Shown piece after piece: positions 15,329 to 20,715 of a stretch of DNA of 20,715 nucleotides. The DNA is from ATM1 sp003577165. GTDB lineage: Bacteria; Armatimonadota; Fimbriimonadia; Fimbriimonadales; ATM1. Made by a program: the position numbers and the translations under genes. Positions within the stretch are counted from its first letter, which is position 1. Every line of letters begins with the position of its first letter. The notes under the pieces were generated by a model. The model was not told the origin of the DNA, made no database searches, and saw nothing but the letters and a program-made list of their open reading frames with translations. The stretch is from the NCBI GenBank assembly GCA_030263715.1, contig SZPM01000031.1:1-20715 (forward strand), read 5' to 3'.

Positions 15329-15341
15329 TAAAACGGCCGTA
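15329..15341 (+). promoter_or_regulatory. Putative -10 element at a leaderless-type start
   Basis: TAAAAC (15329-15334, four of six matches to TATAAT) ends 6 bases before the ATG at 15341, with no Shine-Dalgarno sequence. Upstream in the same gap is a hairpin GAGGCC-GTTTT-GGCCTC (15261-15277) without a T-tail, which might mark the end of the RNase HIII transcript. Confidence 0.3.
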
Positions 15342-17548
15342 TGCTGCTTGCTGCGATGATTGCCGTCGGAATGACCTCTCCGAGTGAAGCGACTCTTTCT
15401 ATCGTTCCCCGGCCGATGCAGGCCGTCACGACAGGCGGAACGCTGCGCATCGAGCGCGGCGCGGTCATCGAGCGCGATTCTGCGTCCCGTTTTGCTGCGG
15501 AGCAACTCGCGGGCTTATTCTCCCATCGGCTCGGCTGGCGCCCGCGAATCGAAGCGAGCGGCGTTCGCGATGCAGACATTACGCTCAAGGTCGATGCCTC
15601 TGAGTCGAGTCTGGGAGCTGAAGGGTACAGGTTGGAGATCTCTCGCGACGAAGTCGCCATCTCCGCGCCGACAGCCGCGGGCGTGTACTACGGCGTCCAA
15701 AGCCTGGCGCAACTCTTGCCCGGCAATCGGTCGAGGATTGCGGAACTGCCTTGCGCGCTCATCGTCGACAAGCCTCGATTCCAGTGGCGAGGAATGCACC
15801 TCGACGTGTCGCGTCACTTCTTCACGGTCGAAGAAATCAAGAGATACCTCGACTTCCTCGCCGAGTTGAAGTTCAACGTGTTCCATTGGCACCTGATCGA
15901 CGACGGCGGTTGGCGAATGGAAGTGAAGAAGTACCCTCGACTCACGGAGTTGGGGGCATGGCGACTTCAGAGGGAGGGCGAAGTTTGGAACTACTCGAAC
16001 ATCGAGTTTCACGAGAAGGACAGTGGACTGCCGCTCCACGGAGGCTATTACTCCCAAGATGAGATACGGGATGTCGTTCGGTACGCTGCCGATCGCAACA
16101 TCACCGTGGTTCCTGAGATCGAGATGCCGGGGCACTGTCTTCCGGGCGTCGTTGCTTATCCGGAAGTCGGCTGCAGCATCGAGAAGCAGCCAGATCGACC
16201 GTATCGTGTTCTCGCGTATTGTCCGGGGAAGGAGAGGACTTTCGAGTTTTTGGAGGATGTCCTCGACGAAACCATGGCGCTCTTTCCGTCGAAGGTCATT
16301 CACATCGGCGGCGACGAGGTGGACAAGTTCTATTGGTCGAAGTGTCCTGACTGCGCCAACCGAATGCGAACCGAGGGGCTGAAGACATACGAGGAACTTC
16401 AGAGCTACTTCATTCGACGGATCGAAGGGTATTTGAATTCGAAGGGCCGGCACTTGATGGGTTGGGATGAGATTCTGGAGGGGGGGCTGGCTCCCAACGC
16501 GATGGTGATGTCCTGGCGCGGAATCCAGGGAGGGATCGAGGCCGCGAAGTCGGGTCACACCGTCGTGATGAGCCCGACGTCCCATTGCTATTTCGACTAC
16601 GGTTACGAGGGAACCTCGACACGGCACGTGTACGGTTATGAGCCGATTCCGGATGAACTGAACTCCGAGGAGGCACAACTGGTTCTCGGCGCGCAGGCGA
16701 ACGTTTGGACGGAGTGGATGCCGAACTTCGACCGAGTGGAGTACATGATCTATCCGCGCATCCTCGCGATGGCCGAGGTGCTTTGGACTCCGAAGCATCG
16801 GCGAGATTGGGACGACTTCGAGCGCCGTCTCGCGGGCTGGTACCCAATCTTCATCGAGAGGAAGATCGACTTCTACTCGGCCCCGCCCACGGCGGAGGCG
16901 AACCTAATCGTCTTCGAGGGCTCCGCGACCGTCAAACTGGCGACCGTGCCGATACCGGGGGTCGAGGTGCGGTACGCGACCGACGGCAGCCTGCCGACGG
17001 CCGAATCAGCGCTGTACAAGGACGGGGTGAAGGTCACCCAGACCTGCGACATCGTGGCCGCGATGTTTCAGGGCGGGAAGCGAATCGAGCCGGTCGTCAG
17101 GGTCCGATGCCTGAAGGGTGTGCCGGTCGTCGCTCAGGTTGTCGGCATACGATTCAAGATGAAACTCGGCGCATATGACAAATTGCCGGACTTCTCCACT
17201 GGAATCACTGAAGAGGGGAACGCGGAGGAGATTACGATCGCGCCGTGGGCGCATCACGAGGCGTTCGCGCTTCAGTTCATGGGTTTCATCCGCGTGCAGA
17301 AGGAGGGGAGGTACCGCTTCACGGTTGGGAGCGATGACGGCAGCCGCCTTCGCATCGCAGGTGCAGACGTCGTGTTGGCGGATCGGCCGCAGGCTTATAC
17401 AGAGTCTTCCGGAGATGCCTATCTACTGCCCGGCACGTATCCATTCGAGCTGTCCTATTTCGAGCGGGGGGGCGCGGAGCGCCTTGAGCTGCGCTACAAC
17501 GATCCAGACGGAGCGACGGCGAGTTTCGAAAGCCTGATCGTCAAGTAG
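15341..17548 (+). CDS. Beta-N-acetylhexosaminidase (GH20) with C-terminal PA14-like domain
   Basis: A 735-residue exported glycosidase that removes terminal GlcNAc or GalNAc residues, for example from chitin or peptidoglycan fragments. After a short hydrophobic N-terminus comes the GH20 N-domain (about 19-125). The catalytic barrel (about 128-490) includes FQWRGMHLDVSRHFF, HWHLIDDGGWRMEVKKYP, VVPEIEMPGH and the catalytic pair in HIGGDEVDK (D325, E326, substrate-assisted mechanism). Around 525-600 is a chitobiase C-terminal-like domain (VEVRYATDGSLPT). Around 610-735 is a PA14-type carbohydrate-binding domain (GFIRVQKEGRYRFTVGSDDG). It converges with the MmgE/PrpD gene, with only three bases between the stop codons. 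Confidence 0.95.
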   Translation: MLLAAMIAVGMTSPSEATLSIVPRPMQAVTTGGTLRIERGAVIERDSASRFAAEQLAGLFSHRLGWRPRIEASGVRDADITLKVDASESSLGAEGYRLEISRDEVAISAPTAAGVYYGVQSLAQLLPGNRSRIAELPCALIVDKPRFQWRGMHLDVSRHFFTVEEIKRYLDFLAELKFNVFHWHLIDDGGWRMEVKKYPRLTELGAWRLQREGEVWNYSNIEFHEKDSGLPLHGGYYSQDEIRDVVRYAADRNITVVPEIEMPGHCLPGVVAYPEVGCSIEKQPDRPYRVLAYCPGKERTFEFLEDVLDETMALFPSKVIHIGGDEVDKFYWSKCPDCANRMRTEGLKTYEELQSYFIRRIEGYLNSKGRHLMGWDEILEGGLAPNAMVMSWRGIQGGIEAAKSGHTVVMSPTSHCYFDYGYEGTSTRHVYGYEPIPDELNSEEAQLVLGAQANVWTEWMPNFDRVEYMIYPRILAMAEVLWTPKHRRDWDDFERRLAGWYPIFIERKIDFYSAPPTAEANLIVFEGSATVKLATVPIPGVEVRYATDGSLPTAESALYKDGVKVTQTCDIVAAMFQGGKRIEPVVRVRCLKGVPVVAQVVGIRFKMKLGAYDKLPDFSTGITEEGNAEEITIAPWAHHEAFALQFMGFIRVQKEGRYRFTVGSDDGSRLRIAGADVVLADRPQAYTESSGDAYLLPGTYPFELSYFERGGAERLELRYNDPDGATASFESLIVK

Positions 17549-17551
17549 TCC

Positions 17552-19117
17552 CTATTCGTAGCCTTCTCGAACGATAAGCGGAAAGTCGTAGAGATCGAGG
17601 AGTTGAACTGCGGTCGCCGAAGGCAAGTTCCGCAGCCGCTCCAGAAGTCTGTCGAGCGTCTCTTTGTCTTCGACGGCTAGCGTGCCAAGCAGTCGGAACT
17701 TGTGTTCGAGAATTCCGGTTAGGTCGGCGGTTTTGTTCCTCGCGTGGCCGGCGGGATACATGACAATTCCGGTTTCCGCGGCAACGCCACGCGAGTCACG
17801 GATTTCGAGAGACGTTGGAATGCCGTCGGGGTACTTCTCGTCGTAGTCCGGGCCGCCGTGTTCGAAGGAGATCTTGGCCATGAGGGCCCTTGTGGATGGG
17901 TCCTGGATCGCTTCCGGCGAGTAGTCGAAGGGCGAGAGCATGAGAGCCCTCCACAGATCGTCGGTGCTGCCCGCGGTTGTGAAGGTTTCCGCTGATTCTT
18001 GGTACAGTTCGCATGCCTTTCGGAGCATCGTGGCGACGATGTAGACCATCGAGTGGTCGGCTGACTGCCGCGTTTTGGGGTCTCGCTTGGCGGGATCGCC
18101 GATGATTCCGAAGGCCGGCTCGTAGGCGCGGATCAGTATGGACTCGATGTTCGCTCCCCCGCGCTCGAGAAGCGACGGTTTTGCCGAAATTGCGTCGAGC
18201 AATCCCTGAAGGGCGCCGGCGGATTGGTGCTCGTAAAGGCCGAGTTTGAAGTGCATGCCCATGATGGCGAAGTCGTCTCCGGAATGGCTCAGCACGAGAT
18301 CGAACGGTGAATCGCCGCTCGTTTTGACGAACTGTCGGAACATGCTTTCCGGGTTTCGGAAGATGTCTTTGGGCCCGATGAATCCGCGCATCGCGCGCTT
18401 CGCGCAGAGCACTGCGGCCTCTGCGCTTATCGCAGCGCTTGCGCCTTTCGAATCGCTTAACTGTTTGCCTGCTCGGATCGCACGCCAAGGGATGTAGTGC
18501 GCGACGAACATGCCGATCGCGTGTTCGATCTGTTCGGGCGTCGCGCCATGCAGCGCGCCGTAAGTCGCTGCGGACGCTATGGCCCCATGCACGACGTGAT
18601 CAATCTTGTAACTCTTCAGACTGAAGACTTCGGCGAGCCTGCCGCGGATTTCGTCGAGCAGGATCATCGCCTGGAGCGCAGCGTGTCCGTCGAGGCCCTT
18701 CTCTTGGCAGGCCGCGATCACCACGGGATAGAAGTCGTTGTGTCCGAATTCGCCAGCCGTATGACCGAGCGCGGGGTTGTATCCGAAGTTCGTGCCGTTC
18801 GAGTCCCATTCTCGAACCGCGGACGAGTTTGCGACGACTGCCTTCTCTGACTTCACTCGCGTCTTCGATCCGAAGACCGTCGCTCCATTCGCGTCTTCGT
18901 AGGACAGAGCTTCTGCGCGCAGGAGGGTGGGCGCGTTCGTTTTCAGGGCGAGGGCGGATGCGCCACACAGGAAGGCGTCGGCATGAAAGAGCGCGGTCCT
19001 TCGGACTACTTCGTCGGAGGGCCCCGGGCCCAGGGAGCCGTCGAGGAACCGCACGCTGAACTCGCCCAGCCCGAGGGCCTGATTGGAGTCTCTCGGCAGG
19101 CGGACGGTGTTGGACAT
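17552..19117 (-). CDS. MmgE/PrpD family protein (2-methylcitrate dehydratase-like)
   Basis: A 521-residue cytoplasmic protein of the MmgE/PrpD superfamily. Seen motifs are REWDSNGTNFGYNPALGHTAGEFGHND in an early segment, HGAIASAATYGALHGATPEQIEHAIGM in the middle, and AYEPAFGIIGDPAKRDPKTRQSADHSM toward the C-terminal third. These correspond to the active-site regions of 2-methylcitrate dehydratase and cis-aconitate decarboxylase relatives. No other methylcitrate-cycle gene (prpB, prpC, acnD) is in the window, so the substrate is uncertain. The start ATG 19117 has no clear Shine-Dalgarno sequence; a TATGTT lies 9 bases upstream on the minus strand. It is divergent from the sugar transporter operon, with an 86-base gap. 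Confidence 0.9.
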   Translation of the reverse strand: MSNTVRLPRDSNQALGLGEFSVRFLDGSLGPGPSDEVVRRTALFHADAFLCGASALALKTNAPTLLRAEALSYEDANGATVFGSKTRVKSEKAVVANSSAVREWDSNGTNFGYNPALGHTAGEFGHNDFYPVVIAACQEKGLDGHAALQAMILLDEIRGRLAEVFSLKSYKIDHVVHGAIASAATYGALHGATPEQIEHAIGMFVAHYIPWRAIRAGKQLSDSKGASAAISAEAAVLCAKRAMRGFIGPKDIFRNPESMFRQFVKTSGDSPFDLVLSHSGDDFAIMGMHFKLGLYEHQSAGALQGLLDAISAKPSLLERGGANIESILIRAYEPAFGIIGDPAKRDPKTRQSADHSMVYIVATMLRKACELYQESAETFTTAGSTDDLWRALMLSPFDYSPEAIQDPSTRALMAKISFEHGGPDYDEKYPDGIPTSLEIRDSRGVAAETGIVMYPAGHARNKTADLTGILEHKFRLLGTLAVEDKETLDRLLERLRNLPSATAVQLLDLYDFPLIVREGYE

Positions 19118-19203
19118 GAGGGCGTGAACATACCCCCGCGCGGCGGCAGGAGCGGAGCGCTTCCGGGCGAATAGTTACGGGTCAGGAAATCGGAGGCGGA
19201 AAG

Positions 19204-20202
19204 ATGTTCGGAACTCGAATCGGGATTTGCATGGGCCTCGCCGCGCTGGTGCTCGGCGGATGCGGCAGTGGAGGGAGTTCGTCGGCGGGCGGAGGGGAAG
19301 AGAAGAAACTGTCGCTCGCGGTGATCCCGAAAGGGACGACGCACGAGTTTTGGAAGGCCGTCCATGCGGGCGCGAAGAAGGCCGCCGATGAGTTGGGGGT
19401 GGACATCATCTGGAAGGGCCCGCAGAAGGAGAACGACCTCGAGCAGCAGATTCAAGTCGTAGAGGACTTCGTGGCGAAGGGCGTGGATGGGATCGTCCTC
19501 GCTCCACTCGATTCAAAGGGCCTCGTCGGCGCGGTGCAGGACGCGGTCAACGGCGGCGTGCCGGTGCTGATCTTCGACTCCGATCTTGACGGGGGGGACA
19601 CGGTCAGTTTCGTCGCGACGGACAACTTCAAGGGCGGGCAGATCGCAGGCGATGCGATGGCGAAGGCACTGGGTGAGAAGGGCAAGGTCGTCGTGCTCCG
19701 CTACGCCGAGGGCTCCGCGTCAACGCATCAGAGAGAAGAGGGCTTCCTCGATGCAATCAAGAAGTTTCCGGGCATCGAGGTCGTGAGCAGCAACCAATAT
19801 GCGGGGCCGACGACGGAGACCGCGCAGAAGGCCGGCGAAAATCTGCTTGCGCCGTTTGGAAAGCCCGACGGCTCGCTTTCGATTGACGGCATCTTTTGCC
19901 CCAACGAGTCTTCGACGTTCGGGATGCTGCGCGTTCTGCAGGAAAACGGTTGGGCCGGGAAGGTGCGGTTCTACGGTTTCGATTCGTCCGACAAACTCAT
20001 CGAGGGGCTAAAGAGCGGAGAGATTCACGGCCTGGTCCTTCAGAACCCGTTCAACATGGGCTATCTCGCGGTCAAAACCCTGGTCGCGAAACTGAGGGGA
20101 GAGAGCGTTGAGAAGCGAATCGACACGGGAGCGGCGCTTGCGACGAAGGAGAATATGAACGAGAAGGAGATCGCGGACCTCCTGTCGCCTCCGCGCGAAT
20201 GA
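19204..20202 (+). CDS. Sugar ABC transporter substrate-binding lipoprotein (RbsB-like)
   Basis: A 332-residue periplasmic-binding protein type 1 of the ribose/galactose class. It delivers a sugar or related ligand to the transporter. A lipoprotein signal with lipobox LGGC (Cys20) is followed by a Ser/Gly linker. The binding fold begins LSLAVIPKGTTHEFWKAV, with the typical VDGIVLAPLDSKGLVGAV, VPVLIFDSD, GKVVVLRYAEGSASTHQREEGF and FYGFDSSDKLIEGLKSGEI segments. The start has GGAGG 6 bases upstream. Its stop overlaps the ATPase start (ATGA at 20199-20202). The ligand cannot be read from sequence. Confidence 0.95.
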   Translation: MFGTRIGICMGLAALVLGGCGSGGSSSAGGGEEKKLSLAVIPKGTTHEFWKAVHAGAKKAADELGVDIIWKGPQKENDLEQQIQVVEDFVAKGVDGIVLAPLDSKGLVGAVQDAVNGGVPVLIFDSDLDGGDTVSFVATDNFKGGQIAGDAMAKALGEKGKVVVLRYAEGSASTHQREEGFLDAIKKFPGIEVVSSNQYAGPTTETAQKAGENLLAPFGKPDGSLSIDGIFCPNESSTFGMLRVLQENGWAGKVRFYGFDSSDKLIEGLKSGEIHGLVLQNPFNMGYLAVKTLVAKLRGESVEKRIDTGAALATKENMNEKEIADLLSPPRE

Positions 20203-20715
20203 GCCTCCTTCAGGCAACGGACATCTCAAAGCGATTCGGCGCGACGGTCGCGCTCGACGGAGCGAGCCTCGCCGTCCGCGGGGGGGAGATTCACGGTCTC
20301 GTCGGTGAGAACGGATCCGGCAAGAGCACGCTTATGCGCATCCTCGCTGGCGTGCTTCGCGCGGACGGTGGTCGGATGTCGCTGAACTCCGTGGAGTTCG
20401 CGCCAGGCAGTCCGATCGAAGCGCGGCGCGCAGGCATCGCGATGGTTCACCAAGAGTTGGCGCTCTGCCCGCACTTGTCGGTTGCGGAGAACATCGTTCT
20501 GGGATTTGAGCCGGTTCGGGGGGGGCTGCTCGATTGGCGGGAGATCCGGCGAATCTCCTCGGAGAGCCTCGAGCGGTTCGGATATGACCATCTCGACCTG
20601 GATGCTCCGCTCGGGAGCCTTCCGGTCGCAGCGCGTCAGATCGTGGAGATCTGTCGCTCGTTGGCCGCGGGCTGCGAGTTCATTTTGTTCGACGAGCCCA
20701 CGAGCAGCCTCGGAG
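20199..20715 (+). CDS. Sugar ABC transporter ATP-binding protein (RbsA/MglA-like), 5' part
   Basis: The first 172 codons of an ATPase that runs off the window. Walker A is GENGSGKST (about residues 36-44), with the Q-loop in AMVHQELALCPHLSVAENI. The signature region is LPVAARQIVEICRSLA (the class usually has LSVAxxQ). Walker B is FILFDEPTSSL. The order and the LPVAARQ form fit the first half of the double-ATPase proteins of ribose-type importers, which are about 500 residues long. It overlaps the binding-protein gene by four bases, so the two are one operon. The permease is expected beyond the window edge. Confidence 0.93.
   Translation, partial: MSLLQATDISKRFGATVALDGASLAVRGGEIHGLVGENGSGKSTLMRILAGVLRADGGRMSLNSVEFAPGSPIEARRAGIAMVHQELALCPHLSVAENIVLGFEPVRGGLLDWREIRRISSESLERFGYDHLDLDAPLGSLPVAARQIVEICRSLAAGCEFILFDEPTSSLG

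Overview
The window is a GC-rich (roughly 60% by eye) bacterial chromosome segment. It starts inside a 16S rRNA gene, at about E. coli position 491, and ends inside a sugar ABC transporter ATPase gene. The 16S sequence has many lineage-specific departures from the E. coli consensus. Together with the gene content, it suggests the Armatimonadota, possibly the Fimbriimonadia. That placement comes from pattern memory, not from a tree, and is only moderately secure.

Layout. (1) 1-1220: the 3' two thirds of a 16S gene followed directly by its own intrinsic terminator. No tRNA, 23S or 5S follows, so the 16S is unlinked. (2) 1271-5011: a perfect 31-bp inverted repeat, a secreted DUF6786-like protein (minus), a lipoprotein (plus) and a Tat-exported multicopper oxidase (plus). 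(3) 5012-9253: homogentisate 1,2-dioxygenase (minus), a stand-alone ECF sigma factor, an exported protein of unknown function, and a second ECF sigma factor overlapping its membrane anti-sigma factor. (4) 9309-9521: a gene-free stretch that looks like an independently transcribed structured RNA ending in a strong terminator. (5) 9541-14281: an accessory-looking block. It holds an AbrB-type antitoxin/Doc toxin pair with a repeat operator, a possible 36-codon ORF coupled to a phage terminase large subunit, a Mu gp29-like portal protein, a P-loop kinase, and a diverged class III nucleotidyl-cyclase-like protein. No capsid, tail, integrase or lysis genes are present. (6) 14376-17548: tRNA-Ser(UGA), a short RNase HIII and a three-domain GH20 hexosaminidase. 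(7) 17552-20715: a MmgE/PrpD protein (minus), then a sugar-binding lipoprotein and its ABC ATPase (plus) in one operon.

How the genes work together. The clearest functional units are the sigma/anti-sigma pair, the toxin-antitoxin pair, the terminase/portal pair and the sugar ABC transporter. Secreted GH20, DUF6786-like and sugar-uptake functions suggest a heterotroph that uses polysaccharides or amino sugars. Several genes (2657, 12754, 14603, 15341) have no Shine-Dalgarno sequence but carry a -10-like hexamer 6-7 nt before the start codon, which suggests leaderless transcripts. Other genes (2531 minus, 6166 minus, 6392, 7095, 11590, 19204) have good Shine-Dalgarno sequences.

The most unusual signals are the decoding-site substitutions in the unlinked 16S, the orphan terminase-portal pair with its overlapping mini-ORF, the cyclase-like protein with altered active-site positions, and the candidate ncRNA at 9309-9521.
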